Source: Thunnus maccoyii (lineage: Eukaryota > Chordata > Actinopteri > Scombriformes > Scombridae). From it: a stretch of 64,000 bases of DNA. Numbering within the stretch: the first letter of the stretch is position 1; the number at the start of each line of letters is the position of its first letter. Positions 1-13,192 of this stretch are shown here, in pieces. The notes under the pieces were generated by a model. That model searched no databases and was not told the DNA's origin. It saw nothing but the letters and a program-made list of their open reading frames with translations. The stretch is taken from assembly GCF_910596095.1 (NCBI RefSeq), contig NC_056535.1, positions 28,490,505-28,554,504 on the forward strand, written 5' to 3'. A program made the position numbers and the translations under genes.

Positions 1-374
1 ATGTTGGACAGGTCAAATGTTTGGAAGGACATGAAAATTCAAATGAACTAAATGTTTTCAAATGTGCTTTCCATGTAAGTGATGGGGGCCAAAATCCACA
101 GTGAGTCCACACAGTCATTTTGTGCAAAAATGAATTTGCAACAGTTTATCTGAAGCTTTGACTTTGGCACTAAAAAGACTGTAATGTTGAAAGATATCTA
201 CTTGATTTAACTCATTTGGACGACTGAAGCTTCATATTAGCTTCAGATAAACTTTTAAATAGATTTTATGAACAGGAGGAATGATTATTGAAAGAAAAAC
301 CTGTTTCAAAGATGATTTGGGCGCCTGACGGTTGTTTTAAGACAGACTTGAAAAATTGTGAACGTGTCCTTTAA
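1..374 (+). repeat. TTAA-ended MITE family A, copy 1 (right part)
   Basis: The right terminus reads toward AAAAATTGTGAACGTGTCC and then TTAA at 371-374. Internal words (cttcatattagcttcagata, gaacaggaggaatgattatt) recur in copies at 6.7, 25.4 and 57.3 kb. The left end is outside the window or lost. Confidence 0.65.
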
Positions 375-559
375 GAGTAAAAGCTAAGAAGCGGTTTGTG
401 AATGAGAGTTTTATGCTGAAGGTTATACCGGAAGCTGTGTGTCATTGACGTTATTTGGACACATGCAGCAGAGCATAGCGGCTCCCTGTCAGTAACGGAA
501 AGATTGCCTGGATTCAGTCAAAACCGAGGTGATCTCAAATCTGATCAAACAGCTGCAGG

Positions 560-572
560 ATGAACAGCGCAG
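560..572 (+). other. candidate SSUH2 start exon (ATG plus three codons)
   Basis: ATGAACAGCGCAG is followed by a good donor (gtagga). It ends in phase 1, exactly what the exon at 7304 needs, and would give the N-terminus MNSAAAYPPL and a 357-residue protein. The intron would be 6.7 kb. Thirteen bases with a matching phase can occur by chance, and the upstream 70 bases can also be read as an amphipathic peptide closed by stops, so this stays a candidate. The alternative start is the ATG at 7330. Confidence 0.3.
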
Positions 573-1115
573 GTAGGATTTAAAACACACGACAGGACAC
601 CACATTGCACAGGTGACCAAACTGACTACAACACGTTTACACCTGCTGCTGTAGATCATAGACTGAAGATCATGAGTAATCATACTGTCCCATCTCTGGC
701 ACCGCCTTTACTCACTGTCAGTGTCATTATATGTCACTTCTGTCATGTATGTATGTATGTATGGTATTGAACTGTATTGCATGCCTGTTGTAGTACTTGC
801 TGAAGCATTGTATTGATGACGTAATGTCTCTAATTTGTAATATACTGCACAGGGATGAAAATGAACTCATTAACTAACACACATCAGCCATTTATATTGA
901 TGTGCAACTTACATGTTAATTATTGTGCACTGTCCCTGGTAATGAATTAATGAATGAAAGAAAGAAAGAAAGAAAGTAAAAAGATCAGCCAGCCAGGCTA
1001 CCGCTATAGCCACACGTCATCGGAGCGCCTTGCAAACATTTTATAGCATACAGAAACAAAAACGTTTCACATGCAAGGATTAAACCGCGGATTTAACAGT
1101 GAGGAGGTTCTGCCC

Positions 1116-1118
<3 letters not shown>

Positions 1119-1199
<81 letters not shown>
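1119..1199 (+). repeat. (CA)n microsatellite, about 40 units
   Basis: Pure CA dinucleotide run. A complementary (TG)n array lies 210 bases downstream. Confidence 0.95.
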
Positions 1200-1201
<2 letters not shown>

Positions 1202-1406
1202 AGACACAACGTGCTGTTCGTGCTAGTTAGTTAAGACTTAGTCTTTAAAATAAGTTTATTGAAGAACAAGATACAGGCAATAAAATAATGAAGATCTTGT
1301 TTCAAACTATAAATAAATAAGTAACAATATACTATTGGTCATAATGTATTTACCATAACTGCTATATATAGGCTATAGCTATACATATACATAGCCTTAC
1401 ATGACC

Positions 1407-1409
<3 letters not shown>

Positions 1410-1497
<88 letters not shown>
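1410..1497 (+). repeat. (TG)n microsatellite, about 43 units
   Basis: Pure TG run complementary to the (CA)n at 1119-1199. The pair forms an 80-base-arm inverted repeat with a 210-base loop. Confidence 0.95.
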
Positions 1498-1502
<5 letters not shown>

Positions 1503-2929
1503 GGGAGAAATCAGAGGCCACAGAAAAGTGCCATATGTCCTACTAGCCATTCTCCCAATCGGCAGGTCGTATTTACGGTAAATCTGAAATGACATAATTG
1601 ACTGATCGGTCATTCACTGCTACAGCATGTTTACCACAGAGTGGGAGAAGGAAAGCAGAGCCCACAGAGAGGTTCCATTTATCTAAAAGCCACTCATTTG
1701 ACATAAACGGCTCTTCCCAGTCAGTAGGTTGTATTTATGATCAGGGTTCCTACAAAATGAATTTTGAAATGGAAAATGTGTAGGAACCCTGTACAGTAGA
1801 CTCCAGTACAAACCACAAACATGTGGTCTTTGAACTCGACTGTAAACGCGAGCCTCTGTCTTCAAAGAATGCGGATGAGGACAGTCAAGCGTCAACGGTT
1901 GAATATCAATTGGAGAAGTGACCGTCATAGTTTCCAACGAATTAAAGGTGGGTACAACATCTGACAGACTTTTATAAATGGTAATAATATTTGCTGATAA
2001 ATGCTATCTGTTTTTATTATGGTGTTTTAACTGGGTAAATGGCAAGTGTCGATCACACCTAGCTAACCTAGTTATCAACGTCAGTTAACCTAACGTTAAG
2101 CTACCGTTAATTCTCAACTAAGTTAGCTAGTTAGCTTGGTGAAAGAATGTGTGGTTACAGATATATAATTTGTCTAACAAGATATCTAGTTAAGATATCT
2201 AGTTTTCAGCACCCTATAAAAGGGGTTATGAAGCCAGCCAACTGTTCAGCTGGCACAGAAAAGCAAAACGAAATGAGGAGGGGTAATTTTATTGCCTCCA
2301 TGTTGCCACATATATCAGATCTCCTTCTAGTGATACATTTGACCCACATTATTCCTGCCTACCATTAATGTAGGCTACTCTCCCTAAGATAGGGTGTTAT
2401 TACCACCATAATCCTATTATAGATATAATATAGGAATTAATAATTAGCTTCATGTAGTTGAATTATCACAGTTATCATAATCCATGTTAATTATTATGTT
2501 AATTATTATTATTAATCATTAATTATTTCAAAATTCTACATCTATAGAACTAATTTTTCTCTTTATTTATCTCATTACAACATATTATGAGGTCTAGTGC
2601 AGAATAAATGCAGAGTAACAAAAAGAGAAAATTATTAACATTGATTAATACAAAACTAATAAGAATCAGAAACAAGTTTAATGTCAAGTCGGTTTACACA
2701 TACAAGAGGTGTTGTGCTGCATAAGAATTAAATAATAGAAGGTAAGGAGAAAACAAGTAGAACAGAAAATTTGTGTCCCATATTCTGTATGCTCAGCAAA
2801 GTTGAAATAGTTTGTGAATGTTAGGATTAAAAAAAATAACTTGATGCTTTTTCTTTCTTTTCATCAGAGATGACAGACCACTGGACCATTGATGTTGTAT
2901 GCAAATAGCTCCAAAGGATGCATTTAATT

Positions 2930-4275
2930 GATGCAATAGAGGCCTTCAGAGGTAACGGAAACCTACAAATGTCCAGATTGTGATATTGCGAAGTTTCAAC
3001 CATCAAAATACTTTCAACACCTACAGCTATTGCACCATCAACACCATCCTGATTTCAGCATTGTCTGCAATATAGAGGGATGCAAGAGAAGTGTCCTTAG
3101 TTTTAGAACCCACATCTATAGAAATCATAGGACTGCTCTCTGGAGGCACAACATAACTCTCTCAGAGGAAAATGAAGAGGACGAGGTGGACGATGTGGAA
3201 GACTCAGAGGACTCGCAGTCAGCCAATGAAAACTGTTCATCTGACTTAAGTTCCCTGTTGTCGGGACTACAGAAGCATTTTATCTTAAATCTATGAGAGA
3301 AACATGTCTTCCCCAAAGTTACTCAGGAAACAATTGTTGAATATCCTCAATTTGTTTTGTAGTTTTTTAAAGAGTATTATGCTGATATAATTAAATTCCA
3401 CCTGGACCAGTCAGGGTTCAGACTAAAAGACCACAAGGAAATGGACCATCTACTTTCAAATGAACTGTTGATGACTGTGCCTTTGGGTAAGTGAAGTCTG
3501 AATACAAATTGCTACAATTTAGCAAAGAAAATCTGCATCTAATGGAGCCAGTTCAACATGTTCATTGGAGTTAACAGCAAGAGGAAGGAAGACACTTTCC
3601 AGTATGTGCCAATAAAAGATTTTCTGAAGGTTTATTAGGAGAAACAGGACAATTTTGATTATTTTCAAAGAAGCTGTGAGAGTCCCGACGAAGACTTCAC
3701 GGATGGTCAAATTTTCCAAGCCTGTCCATTTTTTGGAGATCCAAGTATTCTGCGTATACATTTATACACAGATGAATGAAGTTGTGAACCCATTAAAATC
3801 CATACATAAAGTAGCTGCCTTCTATTTTACCATTGGAAACCTAGAGCCAAAGTTTAAATCCCAGTTAAGGCAGATACACTTGTGTCCTCTTATACAGCAC
3901 CAGCTCTTTCAGAGGTATCCCCCCTCTATTTTTGTATTGTCAATTACATATAGCTTGAATTCTATCAGGAAATTCCTTACATATGTTTCTTTTACAAAGG
4001 AACCAACAAGCTCATTCCCAACCATCATCTTCCATGATGCAGGGAATCCACTCCTTGCTGTGAAAGCATCTATAAAGATAGAAGGAGTCGCCATCACAAT
4101 TGGAGAAATGGATGTACTTCAAGCTCTGCAGTATCTGCTTGAGGTATATTTCCTGTTTCATGTGGAATGAAAGACACACTGTCATTTATAGAACATTATT
4201 TGTTCAAACTAGGAAATGGTAAGAAAAGTGTGTCTATTCCAGTGCTCAAAATATACAATCAGCTTTCACGGTGAA
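2930..4275 (+). pseudogene. decayed multicopy teleost C2H2 zinc-finger gene
   Basis: Broken reading frames across this stretch resemble a protein family found in many near-identical copies in fish genomes. An N-terminal part has CPDC...H...H and CNIEGCKRSVLSFRTHIYRN zinc-finger words, then an acidic Glu/Asp/Ser run (3165-3230). A middle part reads EVVNPLKSIHKVAAFYFTIG and LEPKFKSQLRQIHLC, and a C-terminal part reads KDTLSFIEHYLFKLGNGKKS. Frames change at least three times and stops interrupt (after residue HFILNL and near 3640); much of the usual middle is missing. The family assignment is from memory. Probably mobile-element-linked and non-functional. Confidence 0.55.
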
Positions 4276-6049
4276 TGATGGAATTGATGTAAATAGTCAT
4301 TTTTGAGAAAGTGTTTGCCAAGATTAAAAATCTTAAGTGTACTGTTCTTTTGTTTTTGCTGGTTGAATTTAATCTATCTGTCACTACTGCTCACTAACAT
4401 TTACTTGTAATAAAAAATGTTGAGGATTGCACAGTGATATTTGAATATTTCAAATCTTAACTGGAATTGAAATTGTATTTTTATTTTATATGTGGTGCTG
4501 ATATATTTTAATTACTTTGTGTGCATGGAATTATTTGTCCACTGTAACATTTTATATTGTGTATAGTAATGTTTTTACATGGCGGAACTACTTTTTGATG
4601 ATCAATACAGTCAATTTGAAACCACCTCTGTTTTTTCTTTTTCTTCAATCTACAATAGGTTGGTAGTGGTAAAGGGCTTACTGTATGTTACTGAAGTTTT
4701 AAATATTATAGGTTATTGGTTATTTTATTTAAATTAGTAATAGTAATTAAATTAACTTCATATCATGATAATTCTGCAGAATTATTAAAAAAATATGTGG
4801 CCAACGAAGGCAATAATAGGTTTAGAGTATTGATTGAACTTTTAGAAGGTTCTACTATATATATAATCATTTTGTTTAGAAACAAAGAACCACAAAGGGT
4901 TCTTTTAAATAAACCCACTGAAATGGTTCTATATAAAAGCAACTAAATATGCACAGCTAGCATCACGAGCTGTAACATAACTTCCAAAAATAACAGTTTT
5001 AGAAGCCATAAGATATAATGAACCTAACTGTCAATCCTCTGTGAATGTAGTTATGACTTTATTTTATTTATATACGCATACCTGGAAAAATATGTGTTTT
5101 TAGAATTAGTGGTAATAATGCAATTTAAAATGAGAGGGAAATATTTGATTATGATAAGCTTATTTGGTCATTTGGTCTAATAGTGGCATAAAGTTTTTCA
5201 AGTTGAGGTTTAGTGTATTTTTTCTGTGACATATAATGTTAAGTGTCAGGTTAGAGTATGTCCACCATATTCCTCATTACCTCTTTTGCTCCTACCTATT
5301 TTGTTGCAACAGTTACACCTGGCAGTAAGTGGGCGTAAATATTTAGCAACAACTTGCGACTTCCTAAGAACCAAGAGTGGTGCAAGAGGAGTGCATGCAA
5401 TACATTGTTGCGTAAATTTCTGTCATGAGTGGTCCTGTGACTTAGCCCAACCAGCAAATTGTCTTTGTTCGTGGTTCCCTGGAAATCGAGCAGAGTAAGA
5501 GCTCTTTGTCTCTTTCTGCTTCACTGATCTGGTGTCCTGTTATCCCACCAACATTTAAACTTGACTTACTGGAACAGCTGCAGGGGCTGTGGGAGGGACG
5601 GGAGGAGTGGAAAGAAGGAATTTCCCCTCAGATACAGTCTTGTTGAATTGAACACAGATGGTTATTTTCTGTAAACTGAGAGTTTTATAGAAAAGCTGAA
5701 AGCTGTTTCTCTTCACTGTTTCACAAATTTTCTAATGAAAGTGCACCATGTGAAAAAAAATCCTTCTGAAGTGCAAAGAGATCTAACAGAACTGAAATGG
5801 CAAAATAAGGTGCTAAATGCAAATGTAGCTCAATGTTTCCTTCAGTGGGTCACATACCTGATAGGTAGTTATTTTTTGTTTAACTTAAACAGAGCTGGAC
5901 AAAACATTTTGACTGCTTGTTATCATGAAACATGAAACAAGAGTTTCCCATTAAATCTCCCTTCAATCCCTATTGAAACATGATTTCCCACTTCAAGCAT
6001 TTATTAAGAGATTTACTGTCTTTCTCATATAACAAAATTAATAACCCCT
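4276..6049. other. no gene seen
   Basis: AT-rich sequence. A possible MITE end lies at 4880-4940 (aagaaccacaaagggttctttt and ggttctatataaaag). Open frames here are short and show no family resemblance. Confidence 0.45.
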
Positions 6050-6605
6050 GACTCCCAGTGTCTTTTTCTGTCACCATCATGAGGTTCACATCTGTGGTTT
6101 TGAGTATTCGGGATATTGGTTGTATTATCATGAAATATGGTTCATATCCACTTTTTTTTTAATTTGATTTATTGATCGGGACAGTGTGCAGTTTTACACA
6201 TTAAAGATGCACTGCACTGGAGTTAGCTTTAAGCTAATTTGCATCCGTAGTCCCCCACAATCAAAACATACAACAGCACAACAACAAACAGTATAAAGAA
6301 AAAAAAAAACACACAGAACACACCATACAAAATACAAAGCTACACACAACAGCATATTACATACACCCACAATGTCAATTAGAAATTAATAATTTGTGAA
6401 CTTGTGTGATCATCCCTTAACTTGTTCTTGACCATCATCAGGTCAAATTTTTAACTTGTCCAACACTTTGGTTTATGATCAAATGCCCACAAAACTAATG
6501 ACATTCCCACCAGCCTCAGCTTTACATCAGGTTTAGTGCTAATTAGCTCATGTTAGCAAGTTAGCATTTAGCTCAAAGCACCACTATCCCTAAGAAGCAG
6601 CTAGC
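6050..6605 (+). repeat. dispersed repeat remnants before SSUH2 exon 1
   Basis: 6420-6605 matches the family at 17.6 and 54.2 kb (gtttatgatcaaatgcccac, gttagcatttagctcaaagc). 6050-6130 looks like its left part. Between them, 6150-6370 is a different common fish repeat (ttgatcgggacagtgtgcag then an A-rich tail). Confidence 0.5.
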
Positions 6606-6726
6606 ATTGCTGTTGAGTCTCAGTCTTGTTATAAAATTGTATCGGCTGATATTGTTTTATTTTTTTAGTTTTAGTTTTTTACATAAACACAAAACACAAA
6701 GAAACATTTCTATCTATAGGGAACCT

Positions 6727-7108
6727 TTAAAGGACTGATTCACAATTTTTTCAACCCTGTCTGAAAACAATAGTCAGGAGCCCAAATGAACACTGAAATA
6801 GGTTTTTTATTGCCATAGTAATTCCTCCTGTACATACTGACCATTAGAAGATCCCTTCATTACGCACTTACAATGTAAGTAATGGGGCAAAAACCCACAA
6901 GCCTCCTTCTGTGCAAAAAATGTACAGAAGGAGGTTTAAAGGTTTATTTGAAGCTGACATGAAGCTTCAGTTGTCTTTTTAGTGCTAAGGAGGAGATCTT
7001 CTAGTGGTTTGTTTGAACAGGGGGGATGATATCAGTGAGGAAAACTTGTTTTAATAAGGGCACCTGACTGTTGTTTTAAGACAAACTTTAAAAATTGTGA
7101 ACCTATTC
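6727..7108 (+). repeat. MITE family A, copy 2, long terminal inverted repeats
   Basis: It starts TTAAAGGACTGATTCACAA. Its last 100 bases (ending aaaattgtgaacc) are an imperfect inverted copy of its first 100, so it would fold into a hairpin. TTAA at the start and no coding capacity fit a piggyBac-like MITE. It ends 200 bases before SSUH2 exon 1. Confidence 0.7.
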
Positions 7109-7303
7109 TGAGTGGGACACAGTTTAAAAAATGTAAAACATTTTACTTGTCAGTGCTCTCTGGTGGGCAAACTATGTAAAGTTTGAACCGGGATGGTTTT
7201 CCGTTTTCTGTAGCTCTAACCTCACACTGAAGTCCAATGTGATAACAGAAAAGCTCTCTGATGCCTTGATGTAAGACCTGTTTCCTGTTTTTGTTTATTC
7301 CAG

Positions 7304-7384
7304 CTGCGTACCCCCCTCTCTCCGCCCCCATGGCCAACATGTTCGGCAACGTGCCCGGGTACGAAGGCACTGTGGCAGGAGGAG
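7304..7384 (+). CDS. ssuh2: SSUH2 exon 1 (first certain coding exon)
   Basis: Acceptor ttgtttattccag, donor gtaagg. It reads AAYPPLSAPMANMFGNVPGY then glycine-rich, entering with two bases of a codon and leaving in phase 1. It contains two in-frame ATGs (7330 and 7339). Confidence 0.85.
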
Positions 7385-10300
7385 GTAAGGAAAATCAAAC
7401 CCACAAACTTTCTCCGAACATTCGTGTTGTTTACAACTACTGTAAATGTGTTGTCGTTGCTGCAGGAGGTTACCTGCCCCCTCCCATGCCCATCGAGCCT
7501 GTAGCCCCGCCTGCACCCGGCCCCACACCCGACGACTGGAGGTAAGACCTGACACCACCTGTCTCACTGCTTATCAGCCTGTTTGCCTCAGACGGGCGGA
7601 GCCTGAAAACAAGCAGCCAGCGGGATGCTCAGGTTGCTCTGTGTCTGCTGGATGTGTGTGGAAATGCTGCGTTCAGAGGATATCATGTCAGAGCTTCATC
7701 TGTGTGTGTGTGTCTGTATGTGTGTTGTAGCATCCCGTCTCTGTCGGAGGACGATGCCCGTGAGGCGTTCACCAGCTTTGCAGCATCTCATTGCTGCTAC
7801 AGCCATGGTCCTGCTGAAGATGGAGTCATCACCAAAATGGAGCCATACAACACTTATAGGGTGATCCTCTTAACTGTTGATGTTGTCATCACTGATGGAT
7901 CCTCCAGTCAGCTGATCTGATCAAGATCATTGATTGGTTCCTGTTTTTTTTTTGTTTTTTAACAGAACTTTCTGCTATAACAGACCCTAAAGACAAACTA
8001 CACGCTAAAAGAATTTTTTGAAAGTGTTTTTTGGCTGCATTTGAGCACATAATCTGCTGGTGAAAGTTTTCACCTCAAAATCTGTGATTCTGTGATACTT
8101 AGTGAATGAAACCAGCAGCAGCGGTTCTTCCATTTTTTCTTTTAAAGATTTTTAAATACGGCTAATTGCACTCAAATGCGGTAAATGTTTTGATTACAAG
8201 ATATTTTTATTATGCTACTTTAAAAATGATTGAAGATTATGATAGTTACAAAAAAATAAACCTTACTGAGTAGATAAATGGAAAATAATTATTCATTTTG
8301 AGGTTTTCAGATCATCCCAGCTGTCAATCCACCCAAGTTGAGATCAAGTGTGCCATCACTTCAGACAGTTTCACCTTATAAACACTTTAATTCATGTGTC
8401 TCTGATGACTCTCACATGACTGTCATGTGACCTCTGAGACCCTGTGACATCAAGATGTGATGAATGATATTAAGCTGTGTGCATGTGTTTGTATCTCTTG
8501 TTAAAATATTTGTGTGTTTGTGTTCTGTAGTACCGACTGGAGACGTTCAATGAGTCCAGGTCAACTGAGTGGGCCACCAAACCTCATGAAGGTACACACA
8601 CACACATACACACATTTGAACTTCTATATATGTAAGGACCCTCATTGACGTGTGTGATTGACGTATGATGTATAATGTCTCTCTTGTATGATTGACAGGT
8701 GAGCCAGCTGACTTCTACACTGAGACCGCCCCCCGGCCATGGGAGATTCAGGCCACACCTCCCAGCCTCTTCACCAATCATACAGAGGAGATCCGCGTGC
8801 CTTACACCTCCTCCATCAAGGTGATTGGTTAACAGGAGCTGTGTGTTTGCAGTCAGTTTGGTTTGGCTAGTTTCTCCTGTCAGATAACTGATGCATCAGG
8901 ACTGTTGCTATGGTTACCTGCAGTTTAATTTATTTTGAGCTGTTCGAACTGTTGACTGTTGAGAAAGTTCTGCTTATCCTTGAGGAGGTCTGGGGGTTCA
9001 TTTGGGAGGTTTTATGGGCCTTTGAAGAGATCTCAAGGGTCTTTGACGGATTCCTGAAGTTCTTGAAGATGTTTTACGTGCCCCCTTAAAACGTTTCAGG
9101 GTTCAATGGTTCAAGTTTCAAGGGTTTCCTTGTGTCCCTGAGAAGGTTCAAATGGTCCTTGACAAGGTCACACAGGGCCTTGGGAAGCTTACAGTGTTCC
9201 TGTAAAAAGTCCAGAAGATGTTACAGCCCTTGAAAAGTTTTCTGGGGTCTTGGGAAAGATTTAGAAGGGTCCACAGGGCCTTGAAAAGCTTCAATGGGTG
9301 CTTCAGGAGGTTCTCTGAGTCCTGAAGGTATTTAGGGCTCCTGGAAGATGTCACAATGGTCCTTGAGGAAGTTCCTTGGGACTTAAAAGGTGTGTGAGGG
9401 GGTTGGAGGTCTCAAAGAATCTTGAGAAGGTCCAAATGGTCCTTGAGGTTTTCCAGAAGTCTTTGAAGATGTTGTAGAAGTTCTTAAATAGGTTCCTGAA
9501 GGGGGTTGAGGGAATAACGCCTTAAGAGGTCCTTGAGAAGATTCAAATAGTCCTTGAGGAGTATCCACAGGGCTTTGAAGAGCTTCCATGGCTCCTTGAG
9601 GGGTTCCTGAAGTTTTTGAAGATGTTTTTCAAGTTATTGAAGAAATGTCAGGTGTCCTGTAAGGGTTTCCTGGGGACCTTGAGAAGGTTCAAATGGTCCT
9701 TAAGGAGTTCCCATAGGGCCTTGGAAAGCTTCCAGTGTTCCTAAAAGAAGTCCCAAAGTTCCAGCAGTCAAGATGTTACAGAGTTCCTTGAAAAGTTTTC
9801 TGATGTCTTGGAAAATATTGAGGAGGATAGAGAGGGCCTTTGGGCCTTTTTCATACACATGTGCTGGCTTGGCTTGACGTGGCAGGTCAGCCCAGCACAG
9901 AATGCAATTGCATCTCATTTACAACAGGGCTGCTCACTTGAAGGTGTGTCATCATGGCTGTGACCAGTGGTCAAAGTCGCGGCTGTAAAACGGTGGATAA
10001 ACACATTTAATTTTCTATAAATTCTTCACAGTAAAAGTCCCCTGTTATTTTTTTTATTTAAAAGCTTTTAATATGAAGCAGCAGCAGCAGGAAATGTTTT
10101 CATCTGCAGTAATTGAACACAGCTCTGATACAGCTGAAAGTGATCAGGAAAAATAAATAAAGCAGATATCTGATAGTACAAACAGGCACACAGGATAAAA
10201 ACTAAACTTCAAACTGCAGACATTCAGTTAGAAGCTACAAAAATACTGAGAGCTGAACACACAGAGACTTTTAAGAACGTGTTTCTCTCCACAGACATGA

Positions 10301-11393
10301 GTTGAGTCTCACAACACAGCTTGTTTTAGGGGGAGAAGCAGGTGAAGGGGGGTTGTCACAGGTTGGCCATGGTCGGTGAGATGTCACTGAAACCCGCTTG
10401 GAGGCAGGTTGGGCATGCTTTGGCTCAACTCTGGAGATGGTCCATCACGGTTGCGACTTGGTGCGGTAAAACTGGTAATAGAAACACAAATCAGCGTGGC
10501 ATGGTTTGACCCGGTGTGGCCAAAAGTGCCAATGGAAAAACCCTATTTGAAGAGCATCCATGGGTGCCCTGAATCCCTTTGAATCAGGGTTCCTAGAAGA
10601 TGCCACATGGGTCCTTGAGGAGGATCCATGGGGCTTTAAAGAGTATCCGGGGGGTTTGGGGGTTTGCAAGGTCAAAATGGTCCCTTAGGTTTTTCCAGAA
10701 GTCTATGAAGATGACAGGGGTTCTTGAAAATATTGAAAATATTCCTGGGGTCATGGAAGAGGGTATAATAGTCTTTAAAAAATCCCATATGTTCCTTTAA
10801 GTTATGTAAAATGTTCCAGAGGTCACTGAAGACCTGCTCCTGAGGTCCTGTAGGGGGTTAAGAGGATAATGCCTTGGGATCTCCTTGAGAATGTTCAAAT
10901 GGTGATTTATGTCCATTGGGCCTTAAAGGCGTCCTTGAGGGGGTTTCACAGGCCCTGGAACTTCAAGAAGTTCCTGAGCTTAAAGTGCCAGAGGTTCTTT
11001 AAGAGGTTGCAGGAAGAGCTTCATGAGATCCTTGGCGGTCCCGTCCCAAGATCCTTTGAGATATTCCATAGGCCCTTTAAAAGCTTCCCCTCTGTCCTTA
11101 AGGAGGTTATTGGAGTCTTTGAGAAGAAAAGGTCAATGTTTTTCTAGACGTTTCAGGGGTCCTGAGTGAGCTGGCTGCTAACATAGTGTGTAGCATCAGC
11201 ACTGTTTCTATGGTTACCTGCAGTTTAATTAAGCTTGAGCTCTGATTTTAGAACAGAGGTCAAACTGCTGACCTGAACGATTTTAACAGGCGCCTGACAG
11301 CCAATCGGAGATCAAGAATCTGATGTGGAGCACCGTGACAGCTTCAGTGTGTCAGTGTAACTCCAACAGACCATTAAGTTATTTTTAACATGT

Positions 11394-11445
<52 letters not shown>

Positions 11446-13145
11446 GAATGCCACAGCTGCCATGCCACAGGAGCGATGCCATGTAACGAGTGTCATGGAA
11501 GTGGACATGTAAGAAGACAATCAATCAATAATATAGAAAAATAATCACATAATTCATGACATTAAAGACAAAAAGTTTGATAATTAAAATAAAGAAATTA
11601 GCAGCTTAATTAACAGATAATTTAATGTGGATTTACAATGAAACAGTGACTCTCCATGTTAATATTCATGTGTATTGATGTGTGTGTGTCTGTGTACAGA
11701 AACCGTGCTGGGTGTGTAATGGCACTGGGACAAGGTCTGATGAGAACTGCACTCGCTGTGATTCTACAGGCAATGAGAGGTACTGAAGGGAGGGCGGGGA
11801 GTCCTGGTTGACCGGGGCAGTGACTTCCAACCTTTTTAGCTTGTGACCCTTTAAATCAAAGTCATGTCCGAATTACTTGAATCTGAAGAGGTGGAACTAG
11901 CCAGGTTTTTAAAATAAAGAGAAAAGTCAGAGGAGATAGTGTTGTGCAGGTACATGTCCTGTCTTTTTGATCATGTCATGTCCCCTCAGATATACCTTAA
12001 GACCCTTTGGAGGGTCTGCATGTCATCCCCCATCTCTTGCTGCTTATTTCCTTTCAGCTCTCTGATCTCCACTATCAAATAGAAAAGGCCTAGAACTCCC
12101 TTTCTGCATATTTTACGAGTTAACTACAGATCCAGGTACTGCTTTGAAACTTTGCTGCAGTGATGCATTCAAGGACTGAGAATGAAAAGTGTCACATTGA
12201 TGAGCAAACCCAGTAAACAAATGATCTGTAAAGATGGATGCTATGAAAATGATGGTGACTTTGGTCGTTCTCAAATGAATCACAACATGATGACAACATA
12301 ATTTTATTATAACATAATTTCAAGGATGTAGGTTTGGTTTCAGAGGTGTGGGGACACCATAAAGTCAAAGGTTCTTTCCCCAAAAAGTGATATTTTTGCT
12401 TTTATGTAAATTTATATCATCTACCAAATAATATATTATGATTAAATTAGTTGTCATGCTTTCCATAATAATGGTATACCAAAACATGCTACTGTATGTA
12501 AATTCCAGCATTTTTAATGCACTAATTGTATAGTAACTTATAGTTTTGTTAATAGAGACCTGATACTTAATAAAGAATGTCATAATGTTAAATAAAAAAA
12601 TTCCAATGTTTCCAACATCAACAAAGAATCTTTAAACTAAATAATTAATGTTGCATTTACATCTTTAATACAAAGAGCACTGCCCTTTACTGCATTATCT
12701 TCAACTTGTGCTTAATACTTGTGTCTGTCAGGATAATTATTTGCAAATTAAATACAGATGAGGTGCTAAGCAGGGTCTGCAGACTTCCTTTCAGGCTGCA
12801 TACAGCCCTACCCCTCCTCCAAGTAGATAGTCTAGCCCGTATGTTGCCTGAAACCAGGGCGTAAAAGTACGTATATAACTCACTGCTGCTATTAACACTT
12901 AAAACTGTAAGCAGCTGGACAGTCAGAACACACAGTTTAGAGAAATTTTAGTGAATGAATCAAACTGAGACTTTTTGGGAGGGACAAAAGTATGATTCTG
13001 AAAGGTGAGCGGAACATGTTAATGAGTTAGAACATGAAAAAGAGCAGCAAACAGAACAACCTTAACAGTCCAGTCAGTACACTAAAGCATGTGAAGCATG
13101 CATGTTACATGTCTGAGTCTCACTTTGTGTGTGTTTGTGTGTGTT

Positions 13146-13192
<47 letters not shown>

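Larger units (their letters stand above)
375..2929. other. no gene recognised (apart from the candidate start exon)
   Basis: Non-coding, AT-rich, with the paired CA/TG arrays, an (AAAG)n run near 957-976 and gttagctagttagctt-type words near 2050-2140. Confidence 0.5.

Noticed and set aside
1339..1613. Open frames of His-Thr or Cys-Val repeats
   Set aside because: They are translations of the (CA)n/(TG)n arrays. The same applies to frames at 11312-11524, 13074-13313, 14805-15094, 46911-47168 and 53861-54046.
3655..4170. Intact 171-codon gene
   Set aside because: It is the longest surviving frame of the decayed zinc-finger family gene; the homologous reading shifts frame on both sides.
9148..11147. 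Several 65-90-codon leucine/serine/proline-rich frames on both strands
   Set aside because: They come from the degenerate tandem repeat in an SSUH2 intron and have no start context, family or splice partner.
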